The notes under the pieces: model-generated
What the model was told of the DNA's origin: nothing
The model's database searches: none
The model's input: the letters and a program-made list of their open reading frames with translations, nothing else
Position numbers and translations under genes: made by a program
In this document: piece after piece, positions 37,444 to 46,785 of the stretch
How the letters are laid out: each line of letters opens with the position of its first letter
Position numbering within the stretch: position 1 is the stretch's first letter
DNA from: Mesorhizobium onobrychidis
GTDB taxonomy: Bacteria; Pseudomonadota; Alphaproteobacteria; Rhizobiales; Rhizobiaceae
Reading direction: 5' to 3'
Assembly (NCBI RefSeq): GCF_024707545.1
Contig: NZ_CP062229.1
Location: forward strand, 6,553,501-6,617,500
Length of the DNA stretch: 64,000 nt

Positions 37444-38550
37444 ATGACATATGTCGCTGTGAAAGGTGGCGAATTTGCCATCGTCAATTCGCACAAACTG
37501 ATTGCCGAGGCGCGGCGCGGCGATCTGAAATTTGGCGAGCTCAGCCTGGGCCAAATTCGGGAGCAATTTGGCCTGGCAGTCGACCGAGTAATGGTGGAGG
37601 GATCCGTCTACGATCCTGACCTTGCGTCACTGGCGTTGAAGCAAGCCCAAGGCGACGCGCTTGAAGCAATTTTCCTTCTTCGAGCGTATCGCACGACATT
37701 GCCACGTATTGCGATCTCCGAGCCCTTGGAGACGGCAAATATCAGCTTGAGGCGACGGATTTCAGCAGCTTTCAAGGACCTCCCTGGCGGCCAAGTGCTA
37801 GGACCGACTTATGACTATACGCATCGCCTGCTGGACTTCAGACTTGCGGCCGATGGGGATGTCGAACGGCAACAAGCGGAGGTCGCAGACGTACCACTGG
37901 ATACGGCAATGCCGCGGGTCCTCGATATTCTCGGCGACGAGGGTTTGATTGAGCCTGAATTGGCGAATCGCAATCCGACCGAGCCGGTGTTCGACCTCAC
38001 CCGAGAGCCGACTGTCTTCCCGGCAGGACGTGATCAGCGCATGCAGAACCTCGCACGCGGCGACGAGGGTTTCCTTTTAGGCCTCGCGTACTCCACGACG
38101 CGAGGATACGGCGGCGCCCATCCGTTTGTCGGCGAGATCCGGATGGGTGAGGTCGCAGTTGTGATTGTTCCAGATGAGTTAGGCTTCGCGATTGAGATCG
38201 GAGAAATTACAGTTACGGAGTGCCAAATGATCAATCAGTTTCGGGGGTCCGAAACAGCGCCTCCGCAGTTTACACGTGGATACGGCCTTTCCTTTGGGGA
38301 ATGCGAACGCAAGACCTTGGCGATGGCGCTCGTTGACCGCGCCTTGCGCAGCAGGGAGCTAGGCGAACCGGTCCGATATCCGGCCCAGGACGAGGAGTTC
38401 GTCCTTTCGCATTCTGATAGTATCGAAGCTGTTGGGCTCGTCTCTCACTACAAGTTGCCGCACTACGTCGATTTTCAAGCCGAACTTCAACTCGTGCGGC
38501 AGCTACGCGCTGAATACGAGGCCAGCCAACCAAATGAGGCGGCGGAATGA
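37444..38550 (+). CDS. phnI: C-P lyase subunit PhnI (nucleoside phosphonylase)
   Basis: 368 residues. MTYVAVKGGEFAIVNSHKLI, then QIREQFGLAVDRVMVEGSVY, GDALEAIFLLRAYRTTLPRI, LGPTYDYTHRLLDFRLA and LAYSTTRGYGGAHPFVGEIR are all PhnI blocks. PhnI replaces the adenine of ATP by the phosphonate, giving ribose 1-phosphonate 5-triphosphate with the help of PhnG, H and L. Full length and in the usual order. It overlaps phnJ by ATGA. Confidence 0.96.
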   Translation: MTYVAVKGGEFAIVNSHKLIAEARRGDLKFGELSLGQIREQFGLAVDRVMVEGSVYDPDLASLALKQAQGDALEAIFLLRAYRTTLPRIAISEPLETANISLRRRISAAFKDLPGGQVLGPTYDYTHRLLDFRLAADGDVERQQAEVADVPLDTAMPRVLDILGDEGLIEPELANRNPTEPVFDLTREPTVFPAGRDQRMQNLARGDEGFLLGLAYSTTRGYGGAHPFVGEIRMGEVAVVIVPDELGFAIEIGEITVTECQMINQFRGSETAPPQFTRGYGLSFGECERKTLAMALVDRALRSRELGEPVRYPAQDEEFVLSHSDSIEAVGLVSHYKLPHYVDFQAELQLVRQLRAEYEASQPNEAAE

Positions 38551-39431
38551 CCGATCGTATCGAGTTAGATCCGGATGAGAGCGCCTACAACTTCGCGTAT
38601 CTCGATGAGCAGACAAAACGCATGATCCGGCGCAGCCTACTCAAGGCTCTTTCGATCCCGGGGTATCAAGTGCCCTTCGGTGGACGCGAGATGCCACTTG
38701 CCTATGGGTGGGGAACTGGGGGAATTCAAGTTACCGCAAGCGTCATCGGGCCCGACGACCAGCTTAAGGTGATCGACCAAGGTGCGGACGACACCACCAA
38801 TGCCGTCTCGATAAGGCGATTCTTCGAGATCGTTGGCGACATCCGAACGACGGAACGAACTGCAGATGCCACAGTGATTCAAACTCGCCATCGGATTCCC
38901 GAGGCGCCCCTCAAAGAGGGCCAAGTTCTTGTTTATCAGGTTCCGCAACCGGAGCCATTAAGAAACCTGGAACCCCGCGAGACCGAGACGCGAAAGATGC
39001 ATGCATATTCCGAATACGGTCCCACGCAGGTAACACTCTACGAAGACATAGCTCGCTTCGGCCACATTGCGAAGACCTATGACTACCCCGTCATCGTTAA
39101 TGGTCGACACCTAATGTCACCCAGCCCGATCCCGAAATTTGACAACCCGAAGATGCAGGACTGCCCGGCAATCCAACTTTTTGGAGCTGGTCGAGAGAAG
39201 CGCATATACGCAATCCCACCTTATACCTCGGTGCGCAGCCTGGATTTCGATGATCATCCGTTCGAAGTGCAGACCTGGAAAGGTTGCTGCGCGCTCTGCG
39301 GCTCAACCGCTAGCTATCTGGACGAGGTGATCACTGACGACAAGGGTAGCCGGATGTTCGTCTGCTCGGACACCGACTTCTGCAAAACCCGCCAGGCATC
39401 TGCCCCCCAGGGCTCCGGGCAACGGCGATAG
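38547..39431 (+). CDS. phnJ: C-P lyase catalytic radical-SAM subunit PhnJ
   Basis: 294 residues. This enzyme cleaves the C-P bond by a 4Fe-4S/SAM radical mechanism. The cluster and catalytic cysteines are C248, C251, C273 and C279 (CALCGS ... FVCSDTDFC). Their spacing equals that of E. coli C241, C244, C266 and C272. Other conserved pieces: YNFAYLDEQTKRMIRRSLLK, QVPFGGREMPLAYGWGTGGI and PHMHAYSEYG-like KMHAYSEYGPTQVTLYEDIA. All key residues are present, so it should be active. Confidence 0.97.
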   Translation: MTDRIELDPDESAYNFAYLDEQTKRMIRRSLLKALSIPGYQVPFGGREMPLAYGWGTGGIQVTASVIGPDDQLKVIDQGADDTTNAVSIRRFFEIVGDIRTTERTADATVIQTRHRIPEAPLKEGQVLVYQVPQPEPLRNLEPRETETRKMHAYSEYGPTQVTLYEDIARFGHIAKTYDYPVIVNGRHLMSPSPIPKFDNPKMQDCPAIQLFGAGREKRIYAIPPYTSVRSLDFDDHPFEVQTWKGCCALCGSTASYLDEVITDDKGSRMFVCSDTDFCKTRQASAPQGSGQRR

Positions 39432-39434
39432 GGA

Positions 39435-40238
39435 ATGACGATGGGCGCGATCAACAAGCTTCTCCCAAAACCGCCTCTGCTGCATGTCTGCGGTCTTTCG
39501 AAATCCTATGGGGGTCAAGTCGGCTGCCTCGACATCTCCTTCGCAATCCGACCCGGCGAGGTGCTCGGCATCGTCGGTGAAAGCGGCTCAGGCAAATCGA
39601 CGTTGCTGGCGTGTTTGTCGGGAAGGCTGGAACCGGATGCGGGCGCTATAGTCTACGACGTGCACAACCGCGGACCGATGGATATTCTTGCGTTCTCTGA
39701 GCCGGAGCGGCGCCGGCTCGCGCGCACGGATTGGGGCATTGTCCACCAGAACCCACGCGACGGCTTGCGAATGGACGTTAGCGCAGGTGGTAACGTAGGC
39801 GAGCGGCCGATGGCTATCGGAGCGCGGCACTACGGCAACATTCGAGCCGAAGCACAGGACTGGCTGAGGAAAGTCGAGATCGACATCGAGCGAACCGACG
39901 GTACGCCTAATACCTTTTCCGGTGGCATGCAGCAGCGCCTACAGATCGCTCGCAACCTTGTCACCAAGCCCCGCCTCGTCTTCATGGATGAACCGACCGG
40001 CGGGCTCGACGTTTCTGTGCAGGCCCGACTGCTCGATCTCATGCGCGGCCTCGTACGTGAACTTGGCGTGGCAGTCATCATCGTCACCCACGACCTTGCC
40101 GTAGTGCGGCTCCTCGCCGACCGGTTGATGGTCATGCAGCGCGGCCGCGTCATCGAGGAAGGCCTGACCGACCAGGTCCTCGACGATCCCCATCATCCCT
40201 ATACTCAACTGCTAGTCTCCTCCGTCCTGCAGGTTTGA
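39435..40238 (+). CDS. phnK: C-P lyase ATPase-like subunit PhnK
   Basis: 267 residues. ABC-type ATPase with Walker A GESGSGKSTLLACL, NPRDGLRMDVSAGGNVGERP (PhnK-specific loop), signature FSGGMQQRLQIARNLV and Walker B LVFMDEPTGGLDVSVQARL. PhnK binds the PhnGHIJ core through PhnJ and, with PhnL, uses ATP to remodel the complex; it is not a transporter subunit here. It starts 3 bases after phnJ. Confidence 0.94.
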   Translation: MTMGAINKLLPKPPLLHVCGLSKSYGGQVGCLDISFAIRPGEVLGIVGESGSGKSTLLACLSGRLEPDAGAIVYDVHNRGPMDILAFSEPERRRLARTDWGIVHQNPRDGLRMDVSAGGNVGERPMAIGARHYGNIRAEAQDWLRKVEIDIERTDGTPNTFSGGMQQRLQIARNLVTKPRLVFMDEPTGGLDVSVQARLLDLMRGLVRELGVAVIIVTHDLAVVRLLADRLMVMQRGRVIEEGLTDQVLDDPHHPYTQLLVSSVLQV

Positions 40239-40256
40239 GGCGGCAAGGATATCATC

Positions 40257-41027
40257 ATGACCATTCGCCTGCATGCAAAGGGTCTTACCAAGACCTTCAC
40301 ACTCCACACCCAGGGAGGCATTGTCCTCCCGGTCTTCAAAGACATCGACCTCGCGGTGAAAGCCCGCGAATGCGTGTGCCTGCACGGCCCGTCCGGCGCC
40401 GGCAAGTCGACGCTTCTGCGCTCGCTCTATGCCAATTACAAACCAGATGCCGGACAAATTCTCGTCGAACATCTCGGTGAGACAGTCAATCTGCTTTCTG
40501 CGGAACCCTGGGAAGTCGTGGAAATCCGCCGCCGCACGGTCGGTTACGTTAGTCAGTTCCTGCGTGTTATCCCTCGCGTAACCGCCCTCAATGTCGTTGC
40601 GGAGCCCGCGATCGCCAACGGTATGCCGGCAGACGAGGCCAAAGCGCTCGCAATGACCCTGCTCACTCGCCTGCGCATCCCCGAACGGCTGTGGTCGCTC
40701 GCACCTGCCACCTTCTCCGGCGGCGAACAGCAGCGCGTCAACATCGCCCGCGGTTTCATCGTCGACTACCCAATCCTGCTCCTAGATGAGCCGACTGCAT
40801 CGCTCGATGCCGCCAATCGCGCAACCGTGGTAGACCTCATCAACGAAGCCAAGGCTCGCGGCGCCGCCATCGTCGGCATCTTCCACGATGGAGAGGTTCG
40901 AGATTTCGTCGCGGACCGCCTGTTTGAGGTCCGTGCGATAACGGCCGCGCGAAAGACTATCTCGAACATTGAGGGAGAGCCGGTCGGTCTCAGCATGCGT
41001 TCGCCAGACTCTATTCCGGTACAATGA
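40257..41027 (+). CDS. phnL: C-P lyase ATPase-like subunit PhnL
   Basis: 256 residues. Starts [20 protein letters not shown]. Walker [41 protein letters not shown], signature [15 protein letters not shown] and Walker [20 protein letters not shown]. Lies 18 bases after phnK and ends the run. The genes that normally follow (phnN, DUF1045/phnO) are missing because an IS91-type remnant begins within 10 bases. PhnL itself appears complete. Confidence 0.94.
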   Translation: MTIRLHAKGLTKTFTLHTQGGIVLPVFKDIDLAVKARECVCLHGPSGAGKSTLLRSLYANYKPDAGQILVEHLGETVNLLSAEPWEVVEIRRRTVGYVSQFLRVIPRVTALNVVAEPAIANGMPADEAKALAMTLLTRLRIPERLWSLAPATFSGGEQQRVNIARGFIVDYPILLLDEPTASLDAANRATVVDLINEAKARGAAIVGIFHDGEVRDFVADRLFEVRAITAARKTISNIEGEPVGLSMRSPDSIPVQ

Positions 41028-41033
41028 CATCTG

Positions 41034-41567
41034 GTGTTTGCTAAGCAAGGTGCTGTCCGCCGTCCAGGGCTATCATCTGACCCGTCATCGACGGAAGCGG
41101 TGCAGCTGAAGCCCACGAACATCGACAGCCAGAGAATGGTCATCCGCATCGAGCAGGGCAAAGGTCAGAAGGACCGCTATGTGATGCTGTCGCCCAAGCT
41201 GCTGGAGATTCTGCGCGACTATTGGAAGATGCGCCGGCCAGAGGCGTGGCTCTTCCCCGGCGATCGTGCCGGCCAGCCGATCACCAGCAGTGCGGTGGGA
41301 CAAGCCTGCGCGAAAGCGCGCGACCTCTCCGGATTGTCCAAACCGGTCACGCCACATAGTTTGCGGCACGCCTTCGCCGTCCATCTGTTGGAGGCCGGCG
41401 CCGACGTGCGCACCATTCAACTGCTGCTCGGTCACCGCAGCCTCGCGACCACCGCCCATTACCTGCGGATCGCCACCAACAAAGTCTGCGCCACATCGAG
41501 CCCCTTCGAGCTCTTGCCGCGTCCGGCGCCCACCGTGCCGCCGCCCGCCAAGCCGCAATACTTCTGA
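41034..41567 (+). pseudogene. IS91-associated tyrosine recombinase, internally deleted
   Basis: The C-terminal catalytic half is intact: EAVQLKPTNIDSQRMVIRIE, GKGQKDRYVMLSP, VTPHSLRHAFAVHLLEAGAD and RTIQLLLGHRSLATTAHYL (R-H-R-H/Y set). Upstream, VLSAVQGYHLTRHRR lies in another frame and the part with the first catalytic Arg is missing, joined directly to EAVQLK. It therefore cannot work. Directly follows phnL. Confidence 0.8.
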
Positions 41568-41578
41568 GCGGCGCGGCA

Positions 41579-42774
41579 ATGGCCCGCTCGGGGCCGGAAG
41601 TGGCGGATATCTTCCGTTGCTACGGCGAAGCCTATCGCGCACAGCATGACGCGTCGCTGTCGACCGCCCAACGCCGAGTCATGACGGCGATCGAACTGTG
41701 TCGGACCGCCGCGCTCGGCGGGCACATCGAAGCATGCGATCAATGCGGCCACCGGCGCATCGCCTTCAACAGCTGCCGCGACCGGCATTGTCCCCGCTGC
41801 CAATCACTGGCCCGCGCGCAATGGCTGGAGGATCGTCGCGCCGAGCTTCTCGATACACAATACTTTCACGTCGTCTTCACGCTGCCGGAGCCCATTGCCG
41901 CCATTGCCTATCAGAACAAGGCGCTCGTCTACAGCCTGCTCTTCCGCGCCGCCGCCCAGACCCTGCGCACCATCGCCGCCGATCCCAAGCACCTGGGCGC
42001 CGAGATCGGCTTCTTCGCCGTGCTGCACAGCTGGGGCCAGAACCTGCTTCATCATCCGCATCTGCACTGCGTCGTCGCCGGCGGCGGCCTGTCTGCCGAC
42101 GGTCGTCGGTGGATCGCCTGCAAGCCCGGCTTCTTGCCGGTCCGGGTGCTCTCACGCGTGTTCCGACGATTGTTTCTGGAGCACCTGGAGAAAGCCTTCG
42201 ACGCCGGCCAGTTGCAGTTTTTCTCTGGCCTGCAGCACCTGAGCGAGCGCGACGCCTTCCGGCGCTATTTGGCGCCGCTACGAAAGGCTGAGTGGGTCGT
42301 CTTGCCAAACCGCCCTTCGCGGGACCTGCCCAGGTCCTCGACTACGTCGGCCGCTATACCCATCGCGTCGCCATTTCCAACAATCGCCTCGTCGCCATCG
42401 AGGACGGCAAAGTCGCCTTTCGCTGGAAGGACTATCGGCACGGCAGTCAGCAAAAGGTCATGACCGTTGCCGCCGATGAGTTCATTCGCCGCTTCCTGTT
42501 GCACGTCCTGCCCGAGGGCTTCCATCGCATCCGCTACTACGGCTTTCTCGGCAATCGTTACCGCGCGCAAAAGCTCGCCCACTGCCGCGACCTGCTCGGC
42601 ATGCCGGTTCCCGAGCCGTCGGATGGCTCATCCGAAAGGGATTATCGCGACCGCTATGAGGACCTCACCGGGCATTCCCTCAGGCAATGCCCCGCCTGTC
42701 GTCAAGGCCAGATGATCATCCTCGAAACCTTCGACGGCACCACTGGACCCCCGCCATACTGGGATACGTCATGA
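41579..42774 (+). pseudogene. IS91-family (HUH) transposase, one frameshift
   Basis: Zinc-binding N-terminus CDQCGHRRIAFNSCRDRHCP followed by RCQSLARAQWLEDRRAELLD, the HUH motif HHPHLHCVVAGGGLS and the tyrosine region YVGRYTHRVAISNNRLVAIE. Near 42302 one base is lost (WVVLPNRPS should read WVVYAKPPFAG), shifting the second half into another frame that ends GPPPYWDTS. It is otherwise full length. IS91-type elements move by rolling circle and can pick up neighbouring DNA. Confidence 0.85.
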
Positions 42775-43177
42775 AAGAACCGCTCCGCTTTCGCCGTCAC
42801 CCTATCGCACGAGCCGTTCGGCCGGAAAACCGAGCGGCCCCGCGAAGCTGCGCGCCGTCACCCCCGGCAGCCTCTGCCGGGCAAGGCGCGACGCCGGTCC
42901 TCACTTTGCCGAACCTATATCCGTGCCGCTTTCGGCGCACGCGACCCCTGCAATCCCTTCGTCCACAACCCATCCGCGCCCACGCCATGCCTGTTCATGG
43001 CCACGGCCTGATTGAACGCCCATAGCGGTCACCCGTGCCGGCGGCTTAGTCCAACACGTTTTTAGCTCACCGTCGCGATACACCTCAGCGCGCTCTCGCC
43101 ACCCGCTTTTCTGCGCGACGCCAAGCTAAAAACGCTCTGCATTATGCCGCGCGCGGCATAAGCAGGTGTTGATCAGC
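42775..43177. other. GC-rich terminal region of the IS91-type element
   Basis: No credible coding sequence. It probably includes the element's 3' end (origin/terminator side), but I could not fix the boundary. A palindrome with core GCCGCGCGCGGC lies at about 43145-43160 just before the IS6 end. Confidence 0.4.
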
Positions 43178-43998
43178 GGGTTCTGTCGCAAACGGAATTG
43201 CAACCCATATCTGGCACGAAGGCCTCTCTTCTTTCGGGGAGTTCGCTTGCTATGTTCAAAGGCCGTCATTTCGACCGATCAGTGATCTTGCTGTGCGTGC
43301 GCTTGGTATCTGGCCTACAATCTCAGCCTGCGCGATCTGGAAGAGATGATGGCCCAACGCGGCCTGAACGTCGACCATTCGACGGTGCACCGCTGGGTCG
43401 TTCACTTCTCGCCCCAGCTTCTGGAGCGCTTCAACGGGCGCAAGCGCGCCGTCACCGGCAAGTGGCACATGAGACATACATCAAGATACGCGGCCAATGG
43501 ATGTATCTCTATCGTGCCGTCGACGGCGTCGGCGACACGGTCGAGTTCATCTTCGGCGAACACTGCGACCTGCCGGCAGCCAAGCGCTTCTTCCGGAAGG
43601 CCCTGGAGCGCCACGGCAGCGGATCGCATCGTCATCGACGGCAGCCCGACCAATCATGAGGCGATCATTTCCTGCGACGCCGAACACCGTCTGCGGAATC
43701 GATCTCGACGAGCGCTGAAGCCGATCCGCATCTGCAAGAGCAAGTATCTCAACAATTGGATCGAGCAGGACCATCGGCGCATCAAGCGCCGCACTCGGTC
43801 AATGCTCGGCTTCAAGTCGATGGCGAGTGCCGATGCCGTCCTTTCCGGCATCGAGATGGTTCACATGATGCGCAAACGGCAGGCGAGGTTCGCCTATAAT
43901 CCACGTCCCTCGATCGCCGAGCAGTTCGAAATCCTTGCAGCATGATCATCGGCGCGAAAGCGTGCCGTTGTAACAAAGCACGATTTGCGACAGAACCC
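43178..43998 (+). mobile_element. IS6-family insertion sequence (821 bp, dead)
   Basis: Ends are perfect inverted repeats: GGGTTCTGTCGCAAA at 43178-43192 and TTTGCGACAGAACCC at 43984-43998, matching IS6/IS26-type ends. I see no matching 8-bp duplication outside. It contains a single broken transposase gene. Confidence 0.9.
43252..43945 (+). pseudogene. IS6-family transposase, several frameshifts
   Basis: In three frames: FKGRHFDRSVILLCVR, then YLAYNLSLRDLEEMMAQRGL, DHSTVHRWVVHFSPQLLERF, TYIKIRGQWMYLYRAVDGVG, and YLNNWIEQDHRRIKRRTRSM. The breaks are a lost base near 43305, about four lost bases at the first catalytic Asp (KWHM-DET), and a third near 43615. Transposition is therefore impossible from this copy. 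Confidence 0.9.
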
Positions 43999-44229
43999 TC
44001 CGCCGCGGGCATACGAAAAGTCACCGAGGACGCCCTGCGATCGGCAGGCTTGATGCACTAACGTCGCCGAAACAACACAACTTTCAGGACCACTTTATGG
44101 TCAGCAAAAATTCGATATCGGGCCATTCCTGTAGGTCTGGCATGACTTTCGTCCCGGTTCGGCAGGTGCCAGCAAGACATTTGTTGCCTTTTCCAGAATG
44201 TCTCGCCACGGATTCGGGCAGGCCAGGCT

Positions 44230-44580
44230 TGGTCGGACCATCCGGACGATTTCTTTCAAGACCGTTGGTGAACTGAGGGAAGCTCTTGGCGGGCGATTTG
44301 GACACGAAGCGTTGGAAGAGCTATGTCCGTGTGGAGCTGGGCGCGCGCGACAAAGGATCAATATCCCTTCGACCCGAGCGGCGGCCGAGTGTCTTCTCCG
44401 CAGCTGGCCGACGGAATGGGGTCCGCGCCACAAGCCGGGCCCGCGAGGCGTGTTCTGAAGGGCGAGCAGCCGCCCGAATTCGCGCGACAGGCTTTCGTCG
44501 AGGCGCCCGCGACGCCGGAATACTGGCCGGCTGACGCGTCTAAGGAAGCGTTCGCGAGGCAAACCGCCCGTCGATAGCGA
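44230..44580 (+). pseudogene. DUF982-type protein remnant
   Basis: Across frames it reads KRWKSYVRVELGARDKGSIS, AAAECLLRSWPTEWGPRHK and EFARQAFVEAPATPEYW. This is the pattern of small rhizobial DUF982 proteins (A-A-E-x-L-x-x-x-W-P ... A-R-Q-A-F-x-E-A). At least two frameshifts. The function of the family is unknown. Confidence 0.5.
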
Positions 44581-44931
44581 GGGCCAAACGTCTCGGAACG
44601 CGCGCAAGGGTAGTGGTTGAGCTTGAAATATGCGAACTCGGTATAAGCGTTGCCGCATATCGGCCCGAGCTCCTATGGCTCGAAGAGCAGCATCGAAGGC
44701 CTCGACGCTATCTGCGGACGAATTTCGTGACGTGAGGCGCTCGCCGCGCCGGGCTGCATTTTGCGGACGCGGCGACGACCAATGGCTGCACGCCTTTCAG
44801 GCATAGTGCGATGCCGCCATTGGCCCCTTGAACGGTCAAGTCGGACACGCGTACCATCGCGCCATCTGAATTGAGTCTGCTTCATTCGTCCGGGCTAATG
44901 TCCCGGAGTGGTCTGGATATTTCCCTTGCGT
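44581..44931. other. Intergenic upstream of the ABC exporter
   Basis: No gene recognised. It should hold the promoter of the exporter operon, but I see no clear sigma-54 or other named site. Confidence 0.35.
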
Positions 44932-46785
44932 ATGGATGCAACCAGCGGCGCGGCGAAGCGCGGCAAATCGTTTGTCCATGTGGCGGAAGCCTTGTGGGGC
45001 AAAGGCCTCAGCACCCTGCTGCGTATCGTGCGAATGACGCTGCGCCATCCCTGGCAAGTCGCCATCACCATCGTTTCGACCTTCATTGCCGCGACGCTGC
45101 AGCTTTTCATTCCACGCTTGCTGGGACGCGCCATCGACCAGGCGCAGGGTGTCTTAACTGCCGGTGCTGGTCCTGCGGCAGAGCACGCGCTGTGGAACAC
45201 GGCGCTCACGCTGCTCGTCGTCAGCATCCTGCGCGGCCTCTTCACTATGGCGCAGAACTACTATGGCGAGGCCGTCGGCCACCGGACCGGCTATGAACTG
45301 CGGCTGGCTTTCTATGAGAAGATCCAGCGCCTGAGCTTCTCCTTCCACGACCGGGTCCATACCGGCGATCTCATCACGCTCGGCCTGCTCGATCTCGACG
45401 GCGTGCGCATGTTCTTCTCCACCGGCATCCTGCGCGTCGTGCTGCTCGGCGTGCTGATCGGCGTCGGCGCTTATCTGCTGATCAGCACCGATCTCGTGCT
45501 CGGGCTGCTCAGCCTGAGCTTCGTGCCGTTCGTCGCCTGGCGGTCCTCGGTCACGCAACTGGCGCTGCGCAGCACTTGGCTGACGTTGCAAGAGCGGCTG
45601 TCGGTGCTGAGCCGGGTGATGGATGAGAACCTCGGTGGCATCCGTGTCGTGCGTGCTTTTGCGGCGCAGCGGCAAGAGCTGGAAAAGTTCGACCGCGCCA
45701 AGCAGGATGCGCTGGACCTCGCCAACCAGCGCGTCGGCATCCGCGTCAGCAACACCAGCGCCATGAACTTCTCGTTCCTCGCCGCCATGGGCTTGGTGCT
45801 TTGGTTCGGCGGCCAGAAGGTGATTGCGGGCCAGATCAGCGTCGGCACGCTGGCCCAGTTCCTCACCTTCATGACCATCTTGCAGATGCCAGTGCGCCAG
45901 CTCGGCCTGATGGTCAATTCATTCGCCCGCGCTTCGACCTGCGGCACACGTCTGTTCGAACTGCTGGACACCGAACTCGATATCGAGGACGCGCCCGACG
46001 CCAGGGATCTTGTCGTCACTGATGGTGTGCTGCGCTTCGACAATGTCGGCTTCCGCTACGCGGGCGCTGGCCGCCCGACGCTATCCGGGATATGCTTCGA
46101 GGCAAGATCCGGCCAAACCATCGGCATTGTCGGTCCGCCCGGCAGCGGCAAGTCGACCATCGCGCACCTGATCCCGCGCTTCTACGATGTGATGTCAGGT
46201 GCCATCACCATAGATGGCCAGGACATCAGCAAGGTCACGCTGCAATCGCTGCGCAAGGCGGTCGGCGTGGTGCAGCAGGACGCATTCCTGTTCACCACGT
46301 CGATCGAGAACAACATCGCCTACGGCAATCCATGGGCGCGCGAGACCCGCATCGGGCAAGCCGCCGAGTATGCCCAATTGCACAACTACATCATCGGGCT
46401 TCCCGCCGGCTACACCACAGTCGTTGGCGAACGCGGCGCGTCGCTTTCCGGCGGCCAGCGCCAGCGCCTGACCATCGCCCGCAGCCTGATGCTGCGGCCA
46501 TCGGTGCTGGTCTTCGACGATTCAACTGCTGCCATCGACGCCGGCACCGAGCAGCGGATCCGGGCAGCGATGAAACGCTTCGCCAAGGACCGCGTGACGC
46601 TCATCATCTCGCACCGGCTGAGTTCACTGATGCATGCCGACCAGATCCTGTTCGTGGAGGGCGGCCGGATCGTCGAGCGCGGCACGCATGAGGAACTGCT
46701 GGCGCTCGGCGGACGCTACCGCGCCCTTTACGACCTGCAGCTGCGGCCGGACGATGACCGACCCGTTGTAACGGGAGCCGCGTGA
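44932..46785 (+). CDS. ABC exporter half-transporter, subunit 1 (degenerate ATP site)
   Basis: 617 residues from ATG 44932; a GTG at 44908 would add eight residues. N-terminal six-helix exporter domain (WQVAITIVSTFIAATLQLFI, LLIGVGAYLLISTDLVLGLL, FLAAMGLVLWFGGQKVI) followed by an NBD: Walker A GPPGSGKSTIAHLIPRF, signature LSGGQRQRLTIARSL, Walker B VLVFDDSTAAIDAGTEQ. The catalytic Glu is replaced by Asp, as in the degenerate site of heterodimeric exporters. It overlaps the second subunit by one base (TGATG). Exports lipid, peptide or drug-like compounds; substrate unknown. Confidence 0.9.
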   Translation: MDATSGAAKRGKSFVHVAEALWGKGLSTLLRIVRMTLRHPWQVAITIVSTFIAATLQLFIPRLLGRAIDQAQGVLTAGAGPAAEHALWNTALTLLVVSILRGLFTMAQNYYGEAVGHRTGYELRLAFYEKIQRLSFSFHDRVHTGDLITLGLLDLDGVRMFFSTGILRVVLLGVLIGVGAYLLISTDLVLGLLSLSFVPFVAWRSSVTQLALRSTWLTLQERLSVLSRVMDENLGGIRVVRAFAAQRQELEKFDRAKQDALDLANQRVGIRVSNTSAMNFSFLAAMGLVLWFGGQKVIAGQISVGTLAQFLTFMTILQMPVRQLGLMVNSFARASTCGTRLFELLDTELDIEDAPDARDLVVTDGVLRFDNVGFRYAGAGRPTLSGICFEARSGQTIGIVGPPGSGKSTIAHLIPRFYDVMSGAITIDGQDISKVTLQSLRKAVGVVQQDAFLFTTSIENNIAYGNPWARETRIGQAAEYAQLHNYIIGLPAGYTTVVGERGASLSGGQRQRLTIARSLMLRPSVLVFDDSTAAIDAGTEQRIRAAMKRFAKDRVTLIISHRLSSLMHADQILFVEGGRIVERGTHEELLALGGRYRALYDLQLRPDDDRPVVTGAA

